Shown: positions 18,908 through 27,612 of the stretch, piece by piece | Position numbering within the stretch: position 1 is the stretch's first letter | Layout: each line of letters opens with the position of its first letter | Source of the DNA: Anaerobacillus sp. CMMVII | Lineage (GTDB): Bacteria > Bacillota > Bacilli > Bacillales > Anaerobacillaceae | DNA length: 64,000 nucleotides | Assembly (NCBI RefSeq): GCF_025377685.1 | Contig: NZ_JACEHK010000010.1 | Coordinates: forward strand, 310,001 to 374,000 | Reading direction: 5' to 3' | The notes under the pieces: model-generated | What the model was told of the DNA's origin: nothing | Databases searched by the model: none | Seen by the model: only the letters and a program-made list of their open reading frames with translations | Program-made: the position numbers and the translations under genes

Positions 18908-19879
18908 ATGAAGTTAACAGATATATATTGGCATTTACGCTCAGATATAGCAAAAATTGAAAAAGAATTAGAGGCGACAATTGATGCTAAGCATCCCATC
19001 TTGAAGAAAGCCTCGGCTCATTTACTAAAGGCTGGAGGCAAGCGAATTAGGCCAGTATTTGTTTTGCTTGCTGCTAAATTTGGTAACTATGATATTGAAA
19101 AAATTAAGCAAGTTGCTGTACCGTTAGAACTGATTCATATGGCTTCCCTTGTTCATGATGATGTAATTGATGATGCTGATTTACGTAGAGGTAAGAAAAC
19201 GATTAAATCTAAATGGGATAATCGTGTGGCTATGTATACAGGTGATTATATTTTTGCAAGAGCCATTGAAATGGCAACAAACTGTGAGAAACCAGAAGTT
19301 CACCAAATATTATCAGATGCGATGGTAGAAATGTGTATTGGGGAAGTAGAACAAATACGAGACCAATATAATTGGAATCAAAACTTCCGATTGTATTTAC
19401 GCAGAATAAAGCGAAAAACTGCACTTCTTATTGCAGTAAGTTGTAGGTTAGGTGGATTAGCTGCTGATGCACCAAGAGATGTACAACTTAGCTTGTATCG
19501 CTTCGGCTACAATGTTGGAATGGCCTTTCAAATTACCGATGATATCTTAGACTTTATCGCTACAGAAAAAGAACTAGGAAAGCCTGCTGGCAGTGATTTA
19601 CAACAGGGGAATGTAACTTTACCAGCCTTATATAGTATGTGTCACAATCTGAAGTTACGTCAGCAGATCGTTAGCTTGATTAATAGTGAGAGTGCTGATA
19701 AAAAAGTGATGAGTGAGATTATTGAAGGGATTAAAGCGACTGGTGGAGTTGACCATTCGTTTGAGATCAGTGATCGTTATTTAAATAAAGCATTTAAAGA
19801 ACTTGAAAAGCTTCCTGATATCCCTGCTAAAGAATCCTTCTATCAAATAGCTAAGTATATTGGAACAAGAAAGTATTAA
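18908..19879 (+). CDS. hepT: Heptaprenyl diphosphate synthase component 2
   Basis: Catalytic trans-prenyltransferase subunit. It has both aspartate-rich motifs, DDVIDDAD and DDILDF, plus KAGGKRIRPVFVLL and GDYIFARAIEMA. The ATG at 18908 lies six bases after AAGGTGG and gives 323 residues; a GTG at 18899 lies inside the ribosome site. It forms an operon-like run with hepS, menG and the inserted mqn genes. Confidence 0.93.
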   Translation: MKLTDIYWHLRSDIAKIEKELEATIDAKHPILKKASAHLLKAGGKRIRPVFVLLAAKFGNYDIEKIKQVAVPLELIHMASLVHDDVIDDADLRRGKKTIKSKWDNRVAMYTGDYIFARAIEMATNCEKPEVHQILSDAMVEMCIGEVEQIRDQYNWNQNFRLYLRRIKRKTALLIAVSCRLGGLAADAPRDVQLSLYRFGYNVGMAFQITDDILDFIATEKELGKPAGSDLQQGNVTLPALYSMCHNLKLRQQIVSLINSESADKKVMSEIIEGIKATGGVDHSFEISDRYLNKAFKELEKLPDIPAKESFYQIAKYIGTRKY

Positions 19880-19918
19880 AAAAAATAATCAAATCCACTT
19901 ATAAAAATGGAACTTTTA

Positions 19919-19946
19919 GGCAAATACTTTAGAGTGTTTGCTTTTC
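19919..19946 (+). terminator. Terminator after hepT
   Basis: GCAAATACT pairs with AGTGTTTGC (one G-U) around TTAG and is followed by CTTTTCT. Confidence 0.75.
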
Positions 19947-19951
19947 TATTG

Positions 19952-19991
19952 GGCTGTTTTCGTAAATTTTGTTTGCTTTTAGAAAAGAGCG
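19952..19991. mobile_element. Minimal 40-bp inverted-repeat element
   Basis: Consists of little more than the two ends, GGCTGTTTTCGTAAATTTTG and TTTTAGAAAAGAGCG. It is flanked by TTCTATTG (19944-19951) and TTCTATTT (19992-19999), 7 of 8 matching. It was inserted right after the hepT terminator. Confidence 0.68.
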
Positions 19992-20066
19992 TTCTATTTT
20001 CATAAATCTATCATTCATAAAATTTATTTTTGTGAATTAACAACACGGATACTATTTTTATTAATA

Positions 20067-20095
20067 TTGAATAAGTTTAGAATATTTGTTATAAT
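20067..20095 (+). promoter_or_regulatory. Sigma-A promoter of ndk
   Basis: TTGAAT (20067-20072), 17-base spacer, TATAAT (20090-20095), 75 bases upstream of the ndk start. Confidence 0.7.
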
Positions 20096-20169
20096 TTTCA
20101 GTGTTGGTTTGCTATTTCTTGCCGAAATATCCAACAAATAGATACATAATTGAGAGTGAGGTTATTTTA

Positions 20170-20612
20170 ATGGAAAGAACATATTTAATGGTAAAGCCAG
20201 ATGGTGTACAAAGAACTTGGTAGGAGAAATCGTATCTCGTTTTGAGAAAAAAGGCTTTCAATTAGTAGGTGCAAAATTGTTAACGGTTACAAAGGAAATG
20301 GCAGAAACTCATTATGCTGAGCATAAAGAACGTCCATTTTTCGGGGAACTTGTTGATTTCATTACTTCAGGTCCAGTATTTGCTATGGTATGGGAAGGTG
20401 AAAACGTTATTAGTATCGCTCGTCAAATGATGGGTGCGACAAATCCTAAGGATGCTCTTCCTGGAACAATTCGTGGAGATTATGCTGCAAAATTAAGCAT
20501 GAATGTTATTCATGGTTCCGATTCACTTGAAAGTGCTACTCGTGAGATTGGCATCTTCTTTAAAGAAGAAGAACTAAATAATTATGAAAAAACGATTGGT
20601 ACATGGGTATAA
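20170..20612 (+). CDS. ndk: Nucleoside diphosphate kinase, apparent frameshift
   Basis: Balances nucleoside triphosphate pools by ping-pong phosphate transfer through a histidine. It starts [15 protein letters not shown] and then leaves frame: one A is missing at 20214-20215, and its addition gives [16 protein letters not shown]. The catalytic region [21 protein letters not shown] is intact. The repaired length is 147 residues, the normal size. It lies between hepT and cheR, as in B. subtilis. Confidence 0.93.
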
Positions 20613-20628
20613 TATAGAATTTATTTAG

Positions 20629-20657
20629 AAGGCTAGGCATTGTTGCTTAGCCTTTTT
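20629..20657 (+). terminator. Terminator after ndk
   Basis: AAGGCTAGGC/GCTTAGCCTT stem with a 6-base loop and T-run. The following 250 bases contain only a decayed hairpin-repeat segment (CATCTGCTCCTGTGGTTA near 20718). Confidence 0.82.
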
Positions 20658-20910
20658 ATATTGTGTTTTTAGTAAGATAGGGAATTGAATTTATGATGAT
20701 GTCTAGTACAAGCACCATCTGCTCCTGTGGTTAATCTTTGTAAAAGTAGTTGTTAATCGTTACTAATGATGATCTACCGGATGTTTCCTCTATTAGATCT
20801 AGTATTTTCAAAGCGATGGTAACAAGGAATAAGAAAAAGACTATCTAGTAACAAAATGAAGAATATGTTATAAAGAAAGAAAAAGCTAACTGATTTAAGG
20901 GGAAAAATTA

Positions 20911-21687
20911 ATGGATGATTATCAGGGTTTTATCTTAAATGTAAAAAGTAAGACTGGCATCGATTTGTCATTATATAAAGAAGCACAAATGAAGCGGAGA
21001 TTAAGTTCTTTAAGAGACAAACGTGGGTTTAATGATTTTTTAAGTTATTTTCAAGCAATGATTAGAAGTCAAGAATTATTTGATGAATTTCTTGAAAGGA
21101 TGACGATTAACGTTTCAGAATTTTATCGGAATCCAATACGGTGGGAAGTACTTGAGAGAAAAGTGCTACCACGTCTCTTACAATCGAATAGACGATTGAG
21201 GGTCTGGAGTGCAGCATGTTCTACAGGGGAAGAGCCCTACACGTTAGCGATGATTTTGAATAAGCAAGGGGTTGCGGATAATACTACAATTATTGCAACA
21301 GATATAGATCGATCTATTTTGGATCGAGCCAGGGCTGGTATTTATACAGATCGTTCTATGAAAGATGTACCGAAAGAAATGCTTGCAAAGTACTTTTTAA
21401 ATGATGGCATGGGCTTCCGAGTCAAAGATGAGATAAAGAACATGATAACTTTTAAACAAGGGAACTTATTAGCTGATAAATTTGAGCAGAACTTTGATCT
21501 CATCATTTGCCGAAACGTGATGATTTATTTTACTGAGGAAGCAAAAGACGAACTTTACCACAAATTTAGTCGAGCATTGCGTCCGGGTGGAACTCTTTTC
21601 GTAGGAAGTACAGAACAAATCTTTAACCCAGGTGAATATGGATTTGAAAACGAGGATACTTTTTTTTATCGAAAGCCCTTTTCGTAA
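20911..21687 (+). CDS. cheR: Chemotaxis receptor methyltransferase CheR
   Basis: Methylates glutamates on chemoreceptors using SAM, setting adaptation. The N-terminal helical domain includes [18 protein letters not shown] and [12 protein letters not shown], followed by the SAM site [17 protein letters not shown] and [10 protein letters not shown]; 258 residues. The C terminus FFYRKPFS and the stop codon are supplied by a sequence that looks like an element end (CCTTTTCGTAAACTTTGTTGC), so an insertion seems to have replaced the last codons. It precedes the aro genes, as in B. subtilis. Confidence 0.93.
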   Translation: MDDYQGFILNVKSKTGIDLSLYKEAQMKRRLSSLRDKRGFNDFLSYFQAMIRSQELFDEFLERMTINVSEFYRNPIRWEVLERKVLPRLLQSNRRLRVWSAACSTGEEPYTLAMILNKQGVADNTTIIATDIDRSILDRARAGIYTDRSMKDVPKEMLAKYFLNDGMGFRVKDEIKNMITFKQGNLLADKFEQNFDLIICRNVMIYFTEEAKDELYHKFSRALRPGGTLFVGSTEQIFNPGEYGFENEDTFFYRKPFS

Positions 21688-21854
21688 ACTTTGTTGCTAT
21701 TTAATTGTTGAATGGCAAGTTAGAAAAGATACCCGCCTAACTTGATGTAATGGCCTAATGAAAAAAACAATTTATGAGAGAACAGGCTTATCGAAAAACC
21801 TGAAAAGATAGTAACAGGTTCCGTTTCCTATCACAAACATTAAAAATTCAGATC

Positions 21855-21900
21855 AAAATGAGTGCAAATTTACACTTGAAATTGGCACTCATTTTTTATT
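21855..21900 (+). terminator. Terminator-like hairpin inside the 609-bp element
   Basis: AAATGAGTGC (21856-21865) pairs with GCACTCATTT (21885-21894), followed by TTTTATT. Confidence 0.65.
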
Positions 21901-21961
21901 GGTGTAAAGCCATTTGAGTGGGAATAACATTAAATTTTGTATAGTGAAATGCACACCAGAA

Positions 21962-21993
21962 TGTAGGGGTACACTGGCTGTTGTACCCCTACA
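21962..21993. repeat. Perfect 12-bp hairpin
   Basis: TGTAGGGGTACA and TGTACCCCTACA are exact reverse complements around an 8-base loop. The function is unknown; it is one of several hairpins in the 609-bp element. Confidence 0.75.
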
Positions 21994-22315
21994 ATTTTAG
22001 CCTCAAGTTGATACAATTTATCTTACAAAAATTTTAAAAATAACCGGAGATTTTCCGGTTAAATTGCAAATAGAGTTCGGTTCAGGGGAAATAAGCGGAG
22101 ATTTTCCGGTTAAGCAAAGCAAAATCACCCATTTTCACGTTTTTTGAGTAAATAGTCGGAATTATTCCTACTATTTAAGCTATTTTTAGTGCTATTTTTT
22201 AAATAAGGGAAATTTCTCCGCTTATTTATGAACCCCTGCCAATTCCCTCAACTGGTTCCGTTCTTTTATGGTTGGGGAAGGAGCAAAGGATGGGGCGGTT
22301 CTTCAACAGGCACCC

Positions 22316-22351
22316 AAAAAAAGCTCAGAATAGTAAACTGAGCCTTTTTTC
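22316..22351 (+). terminator. Terminator-like hairpin near the right end of the 609-bp element
   Basis: AAAAAAAGCTCAG/CTGAGCCTTTTTT stem with a 9-base loop. It could work in both directions. Confidence 0.7.
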
Positions 22352-22454
22352 AAGAACCTACAAATTGTGCTACATTTTCGATTGCATTTTCGGGTTTTGC
22401 GACAGGAAACGGAACCCGTTAAAAAGATAGTTGCTTCTTTTTTTACAAAATAAT

Positions 22455-22472
22455 ACTTGATTTAAATCAAGT
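22455..22472. promoter_or_regulatory. Perfect 18-bp palindrome, FNR-box-like
   Basis: ACTTGATTTAAATCAAGT is its own reverse complement and contains TTGAT-N4-ATCAA, the pattern bound by FNR-type regulators in proteobacteria. Bacillus Fnr uses a different site and no gene lies close downstream, so a role is unproven. Confidence 0.35.
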
Positions 22473-22537
22473 GCAACACATAAGTATATATACATACTCA
22501 AAAGGTTGATCTAATGATTTACCTTTTGTTTAATTTA

Positions 22538-22760
22538 GGCTGTTTCCGTAAACTTTGTTGCTTTCGTAAAATCCCAAAAGCCGGATTTTTACTCATGAAC
22601 ACTAAGATTTCACTATTTATTTAGTAAGCATTGCTCTTTTCTTACTTATTTTAATGGGTGAATTCTTCAACTAAGGGATTTATCTAATTATCTTTGGATA
22701 AATAGCAACAAGTTTTTTGTGCGACGAGTAACCGCAGGAGCAATGTTTACGAAAAGAGCC
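22538..22760. mobile_element. Short inverted-repeat element, copy upstream of aroC
   Basis: Runs from GGCTGTTTCCGTAAACTTTG to CAATGTTTACGAAAAGAGCC, about 223 bp. Its interior is related to the reverse complement of 8632-8824. A 20-base segment of the hairpin repeat at 4044-4063 is found inverted at 22723-22742, just inside the right end, so this copy is a mosaic. The flanks do not show a clear duplication. Confidence 0.7.
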
Positions 22761-22884
22761 TTTAGATAAGAGCGTTAATTTAATAAGTCCAAAGCTAGAA
22801 GAGTGTTATGCAGGACAGTTGTGCATTTTTTATTGGAGGAAATTATGAAAAAAGCTTGCAAAATGAAAAAGTTTTTGTAAAAGT

Positions 22885-22913
22885 AAGACAAAAGAAGTAA
22901 ACCATGATATAAT
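22885..22913 (+). promoter_or_regulatory. Sigma-A promoter of the aroC operon
   Basis: AAGACA (22885-22890), 17-base spacer and TGATATAAT with perfect -10 (22908-22913), 43 bases before the aroC start. It implies that aroC has its own promoter, separated from cheR by mobile elements. Confidence 0.65.
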
Positions 22914-22955
22914 TTAGCACATAAAAGCGCTAAAGAAATTAGGAGGAACCAAGAA

Positions 22956-24131
22956 ATGAGATATTTAACTGCTGGTGAGTCACATGGCCCACAATTAACG
23001 ACAATAATAGAAGGGGTTCCTGCCCACTTAAATTTAGTACAAGAGGATGTTAATGTAGATTTAGCTAGACGCCAAAAGGGACATGGTCGTGGCAGACGAA
23101 TGCAAATTGAAAAGGACCAAGTGAAGATCACAAGTGGTGTCCGACACGGTAAAACCACAGGTGCACCGATAACTTTGATTGTTGAAAACGATGATTGGAA
23201 GCATTGGACGACGATCATGGGAATTGAACCATTAGATGATACCATGACAGAAGAGGACGTCAAACGAAAAATAACACGACCTCGTCCTGGCCACGCCGAC
23301 TTGGTTGGCGCTATGAAATACAATCATCGTGATATGCGGAATGTCTTGGAAAGATCTTCTGCTAGAGAAACAACGGTTAGAGTTGCTGCAGGCGCAGTCG
23401 CTAAAAAGATATTAGCTACTTTTGGAATTAAAGTAGGTAGTCATGTACTAGAAATTGGCGGAGTTAAAGCAGAAACTACACACTATGAATCAATTGAAGA
23501 ACTCCAAGAGAAAACGGAAAATTCTCCGGTTCGTTGCTTAGATCCCATTGCTGAACAAAAAATGATGGTAGCGATTGACCAAGCGAAAAAAGATGGCGAT
23601 TCTATCGGAGGAATTGTTGAGGTTGTGATCGAAGGGGTACCAGCTGGCTTAGGGAGCTATGTACAGTATGATAAGAAATTAGATGCAAAAATTGCTGGTG
23701 CTGTTATGGGAATTAACGCCTTTAAAGGTGTAGAGGTAGGAATTGGATTCGAAGCTGCTAGCAAACCAGGAAGTAAAGTTCACGATGAAATCATCTGGGA
23801 TCAGGCAACGGGTTATAAACGTCGGACAAATAATTTGGGTGGATTTGAAGGTGGAATGACCACAGGTATGCCAATCGTTGTTCGTGGAGTTATGAAGCCG
23901 ATTCCAACACTTTATAAGCCGCTCCAAAGTGTTGATATTGAGACGAAAGAAATTTTCGAAGCATCGATTGAACGTTCTGATAGTTGTGCGGTTCCAGCTG
24001 CGGCTGTTGTTGCAGAGGCCTGTGTGGCATGGGAAGTTGCAGTAGCCTTATTGGATAAATTCGGAAGTGATTTTATTGATGAAATTAGTGAGAATATTGA
24101 GCGTTACAAGGAACGGGTGAGAGACTTTTAA
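22956..24131 (+). CDS. aroC: Chorismate synthase
   Basis: FMN-dependent enzyme that makes chorismate from EPSP (aroF in B. subtilis naming). The 391 residues begin [20 protein letters not shown] and contain [46 protein letters not shown] and [20 protein letters not shown] precedes the ATG. The stop overlaps the aroB start by one base (TAATG), so the genes are probably co-translated. Confidence 0.97.
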   Translation: MRYLTAGESHGPQLTTIIEGVPAHLNLVQEDVNVDLARRQKGHGRGRRMQIEKDQVKITSGVRHGKTTGAPITLIVENDDWKHWTTIMGIEPLDDTMTEEDVKRKITRPRPGHADLVGAMKYNHRDMRNVLERSSARETTVRVAAGAVAKKILATFGIKVGSHVLEIGGVKAETTHYESIEELQEKTENSPVRCLDPIAEQKMMVAIDQAKKDGDSIGGIVEVVIEGVPAGLGSYVQYDKKLDAKIAGAVMGINAFKGVEVGIGFEAASKPGSKVHDEIIWDQATGYKRRTNNLGGFEGGMTTGMPIVVRGVMKPIPTLYKPLQSVDIETKEIFEASIERSDSCAVPAAAVVAEACVAWEVAVALLDKFGSDFIDEISENIERYKERVRDF

Positions 24132-25224
24132 TGGAAACCATGGTAATAGAAACTAGTACCAAGCATTATCCATTATATATTGGTGAGAACATTCGCTTTA
24201 AACTTGGGAGCCTTTTGGGTAATCTTTTAAAAAATAAGGTAACATCCATTTTAATAATTACCGATGATAAAGTTGCACCATTATATTTAAATGATGTGAA
24301 AAAGTCTCTTACTGAGTTTGAGAATGTTTATGAGTATGTCATTCCAAGTGGGGAGGCTTCAAAATCTTTTCAAAACTTCTATGATATTCAAGGGGTTGCC
24401 TTGGAAAAAGGGCTTGATCGTCGTTCGCTAATCATTGCTCTAGGTGGTGGAGTTGTTGGTGATTTAGCAGGTTTTGTTGCAGCCACATTTATGAGGGGTA
24501 TTGCTTTTGTTCAAGTTCCGACGACTTTGCTTGCTCATGATAGCAGTGTTGGTGGAAAAGTTGCCATTAATCATCCCTTAGGGAAAAATATGATTGGTGC
24601 TTTTTATCAACCGGAAGCAGTTTTTTATGATACGTCTACATTGCAATCATTGCCAGAGCATGAGTGGCGCTCAGGATTTGCGGAAGTTTTGAAGCATGGA
24701 TTTATTTGGGATCCTGAGTTCCTTAATTGGTTAAATGATTCTATTAATAGTTTCTCAGAAATTAGAGGTGCTTTGGCCGAACAATTATTAATTAAGTCGA
24801 TTTCCGTAAAAAAAGCGATTGTTGAAGTAGATGAAACAGAAAAGGAATTCGTGCATTTTTAAATTTTGGCCATACGTTGGGTCATGCAATTGAAGCAAAG
24901 CTTGGCTATGGCAACATAACTCATGGTGAAGCAGTCGTAATTGGGATGATATTTGCTTTAAGAGTAAGTGAAGATCATTATAAAATAGATTTAAATGTAC
25001 CAAGCATTATCAAGTGGTTAAAGAAATATAAATATGATGTATTATTACCTTCTCAATTAGGTGTTAATGAACTAATTGAGGCAATGAAAAAAGATAAAAA
25101 GTCAGAAGAGGGTATAGTACGTATGGTGTTATTGAGTGAGATTGGAAAAGTAGAGGTCGTTTCAGTTTCGGAAGAGCGATTAAATGCTATATTAAGCGAT
25201 TTTTATACTTTAGGTAATGAATGA
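24131..25224 (+). CDS. aroB: 3-dehydroquinate synthase, apparent frameshift
   Basis: NAD- and metal-dependent second step of the shikimate pathway. The first part has LIIALGGGVVGDLAGFVAATFMRG, VPTTLLAHDSSVGGKVAINHP and GFAEVLKHG. One G is missing at 24844-24845; adding it gives [26 protein letters not shown] with the metal-binding histidines and 364 residues in total, the normal size. It is preceded by aroC and followed by aroH. Confidence 0.93.
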
Positions 25225-25314
25225 AAGTTAAACCAAAAGTGTAAGGATCAAGGATCAGGACTTTGCTTTCATAAGCCAAGTTTTTCTAAAATATAGAAAC
25301 GACGGAGGGGTTTC

Positions 25315-25698
25315 ATGGTTAGAGGAGTGCGTGGTGCGATTACAGTGACCAAAAATGATGAGAAAGAAATCTTGATAGCTACAGAACGACTTTTAAAAGA
25401 AATGATTAGTAAAAATCAAATTGAACCTAATGTGGTTGCCCATGTATTTATTACTGTTACAGAAGATTTAAACGCTGCATTTCCTGCTAAAGCCTTACGT
25501 TCATTTGCTGATTGGACCTATGTTCCGGTCATGTGCTCACGGGAAATTCCAGTTCAAGACAGTTTGCCTATGTGTATTCGAGTTATGCTTACTGTAAACA
25601 CTGACGTTGCACAAAATGAAATTAAACATATTTACTTAGAAGAAGCAGTAAATCTAAGGCCGGATTTACAATTGACAGATCATCATCAAGAGGTGTAA
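25315..25698 (+). CDS. aroH: Chorismate mutase, AroH type
   Basis: Rearranges chorismate to prephenate for tyrosine and phenylalanine. The 127 residues begin MVRGVRGAITVTKNDEKEIL and include FITVTEDLNAAFPAKALR and CIRVMLTVNT, typical of the trimeric AroH fold. ACGGAGGGG precedes the ATG. Its last codons contain the trp promoter, whose -10 overlaps the TAA stop. Confidence 0.96.
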   Translation: MVRGVRGAITVTKNDEKEILIATERLLKEMISKNQIEPNVVAHVFITVTEDLNAAFPAKALRSFADWTYVPVMCSREIPVQDSLPMCIRVMLTVNTDVAQNEIKHIYLEEAVNLRPDLQLTDHHQEV

Positions 25699-25701
25699 TA
25701 T
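25672..25701 (+). promoter_or_regulatory. Sigma-A promoter of the trp operon
   Basis: TTGACA (25672-25677), 18-base spacer and TAATAT (25696-25701) at the 3' end of aroH. The expected transcript start near 25708 is directly at the first TRAP triplet. Confidence 0.7.
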
Positions 25702-25710
25702 AACCGATAA

Positions 25711-25806
25711 GAGTTAGTATAGTTTAGAATGTTTAGAATAGTTTAGTTAATTGAGAAGAGTCGAGAAGAGAAGAGAATGAAAATAGTTGAGATGAGCTGA
25801 GCAGAG
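25711..25806 (+). promoter_or_regulatory. TRAP-binding triplet array in the trp leader
   Basis: Sixteen UAG/GAG triplets lie in groups with an exact 5-base period: starts 25715, 25720, 25725; 25734, 25739, 25744; 25753, 25758, 25763, 25768, 25773; and 25784, 25789, 25794, 25799, 25804; one more GAG is at 25711. With two-base spacers these are the RNA sites for tryptophan-bound TRAP (mtrB, 14599). TRAP binding would prevent an antiterminator and let the hairpin at 25824 stop transcription. B. subtilis uses 11 triplets, so this array is long. Confidence 0.88.
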
Positions 25807-25823
25807 GTATGTTATTTAATTAT

Positions 25824-25857
25824 GCCTATAACTGTACAGTTATAGGCTTTTTTATTT
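25824..25857 (+). terminator. trp operon attenuator terminator
   Basis: Perfect 10-bp stem GCCTATAACT/AGTTATAGGC around GTAC and a T-run, starting 18 bases after the last TRAP triplet. This is the premature stop of the trp leader in tryptophan excess. Confidence 0.88.
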
Positions 25858-26070
25858 AAGGCGAAGTTGTTGTAAATTGAAAAGCAGGTGTACCGTACTC
25901 TTTTTGGGGACACATACTTTAGTTTAATAAGCCAGAGAGCTAGGTTTATCTTACTACTTTCAATGAAGAAACAACAATCAGTGTGTAGAACGTCTTACTT
26001 AAATACCCCGTTTTATGTTAAAACATTTTGAAGTTTTAACAACTCACCCTCATAATTCTGTTTCATTTTC

Positions 26071-26093
26071 TTCACCTAATCATAAGAGGTGAA
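26071..26093 (+). promoter_or_regulatory. Hairpin covering the trpE ribosome-binding site
   Basis: TTCACCT (26071-26077) is the exact complement of AGGTGAA (26087-26093), which is the trpE Shine-Dalgarno. Pairing would hide it. In B. subtilis a TRAP-induced hairpin also blocks trpE translation. The rest of the leader (25858-26070) shows only another small hairpin, GTTAAAAC/GTTTTAAC, near 26020-26040. Confidence 0.6.
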
Positions 26094-26097
26094 AAAA

Positions 26098-27612
26098 ATG
26101 ATAACCCAAACATTAGCACAATTTTTAGACGCTGCTACAAAGTATAAAACAATTCCATTTACTTCCCATTTTTTTGCAGATACTTTAACTCCCATACAAA
26201 TTTTTCAACAACTTGAAGATGATGCTGTCTTTCTACTAGAAAGTAAAGATGAGCAATCACCTTGGTCAAGGTTTTCTTTTATTGGATTAACACCTAAATT
26301 TTATTTAATAGAAAAACAGAAACAATATCAATTTCTTAACGAACGAAAAGAAATCGTTTTTACAACTCCTAGTTTTAAAGAAGCTTTTCAAGATGCGCTT
26401 ACTTACTTAAAAGTAAAAGAAGCAGAAATTCCGATTCCATTTCGTGGAGGTGCTGTAGGAGCAATTACTTATGATGTTGTAGAAACTATCGAGCCTAAGC
26501 TAGATCGTGGTGATGAAAATGAAAAAATGAGCTTTATTTTTTGTGAAACCATTCTTGCATACGATCATCATAAAAAAGAATTATTTTTAATTCATCATGT
26601 GAATGTTACCGGTAAAGAAACCCAAGCCCAGCTAAGGAATTGTTATTCCGTTGCCAAAGCAAAGATTGAGTTGCTTATTCAGAAGGTGACTGAAACGAAC
26701 GTGGTGTCTAAGCTCTATCAGCCTCCACCCGAGGAAGAAGTAACCTTTGACAAGGTTCGTTCTAACTATAAAAAAAGCAAATTTATAAGTGACGTTGAGA
26801 GAATTAAAGAGTACATCGGATCTGGGGATGTTTTTCAATGTGTTCTCTCACAACGTTTTGAAATGGATATTACCGTTACTGGAATGGAAATTTATCGTAT
26901 CTTACGGATGATTAATCCATCACCTTACCTATTTTATTTAAAGCTTAACGATATAGAAATAGTAGGGAGTTCCCCTGAGCGGTTGGTACAAATTCAGGAC
27001 CAACACATTGAAATTCACCCCATTGCAGGGACTAGAAAACGTGGAAATACAAAAGAAGAAGACGAAGCTCTTGCAGAAGAGCTCTTACAAGATCAAAAAG
27101 AACGGGCTGAGCATTATATGCTAGTAGATTTAGCTAGAAATGATATTGGGCGTGTCGCAACATATGGATCAGTAGAAGTTCCAGTTCTAATGGAGGTTGG
27201 AAAGTTTTCCCACGTTATGCACATGATCTCAAAAGTCACTGGGCGCCTTCAAAAGGAAGTACACCCAATCGATGCTTTGTTTGCCTCGTTTCCAGCTGGA
27301 ACGGTTTCAGGTGCCCCAAAAATTAGAGCTATGCAAATATTGCAGGAGCTTGAACCAACTAAACGAGAGTATTATGCTGGGGCTATTGCTTACCTTGGTT
27401 TTGATGGCAATATCGACTCTTGTATTGCTATACGAACTTTAGTGATTAAAGGGAACAAAGCCTACCTACAGGCAGGTGCAGGAATTGTTGCTGACTCAGT
27501 TCCTGAGATGGAATGGGAAGAAACTCGGAACAAAGCTAAAGCATTACTTAAAGCCATTACTATCGCCGAGACCATGTTTGCTTATGGAAGGGAGGCAGCA
27601 AGCAATGTTTAA
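26098..27612 (+). CDS. trpE: Anthranilate synthase component I
   Basis: Makes anthranilate from chorismate with glutamine-derived ammonia. The 504-residue protein has the feedback-site LLESKDEQSPWSRFSFIG near the N terminus and chorismate-binding motifs IAGTRKRG, ERAEHYMLVDLARNDIGRV, FPAGTVSGAPKIRAM and GAIAYLGFDGN. ATG 26098 is the best start, as GTG 26089 lies in the ribosome site. The glutaminase subunit trpG is not in this operon, as in B. subtilis, where a shared pabA-type subunit lies elsewhere. Confidence 0.96.
   Translation: MITQTLAQFLDAATKYKTIPFTSHFFADTLTPIQIFQQLEDDAVFLLESKDEQSPWSRFSFIGLTPKFYLIEKQKQYQFLNERKEIVFTTPSFKEAFQDALTYLKVKEAEIPIPFRGGAVGAITYDVVETIEPKLDRGDENEKMSFIFCETILAYDHHKKELFLIHHVNVTGKETQAQLRNCYSVAKAKIELLIQKVTETNVVSKLYQPPPEEEVTFDKVRSNYKKSKFISDVERIKEYIGSGDVFQCVLSQRFEMDITVTGMEIYRILRMINPSPYLFYLKLNDIEIVGSSPERLVQIQDQHIEIHPIAGTRKRGNTKEEDEALAEELLQDQKERAEHYMLVDLARNDIGRVATYGSVEVPVLMEVGKFSHVMHMISKVTGRLQKEVHPIDALFASFPAGTVSGAPKIRAMQILQELEPTKREYYAGAIAYLGFDGNIDSCIAIRTLVIKGNKAYLQAGAGIVADSVPEMEWEETRNKAKALLKAITIAETMFAYGREAASNV

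Larger units (their letters stand above)
21813..22421. mobile_element. 609-bp non-coding element with 22-bp inverted repeats and 10-bp flanking duplication
   Basis: The left end (21813-21834, beginning AACAGGTTCCGTTTCCT) and right end (22399-22420) are inverted copies matching at 19 of 22 bases. AAAAGATAGT sits at both outer edges (21803-21812, 22422-22431). There is no ORF. Inside are a terminator-like hairpin (21855-21900), a perfect 12-bp hairpin (21962-21993), two GGAGATTTTCCGGTTAA repeats (22045-22062, 22098-22115) with a matching inverted end near 22214, and a second terminator (22316-22351). It fills about half of the 1268-base gap between cheR and aroC. Confidence 0.7.

Noticed and set aside
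22100-22260. Possible CRISPR-like repeats from GGAGATTTTCCGGTTAA copies
   Set aside because: Only two direct copies plus one inverted relative, with no regular spacers and no cas genes.
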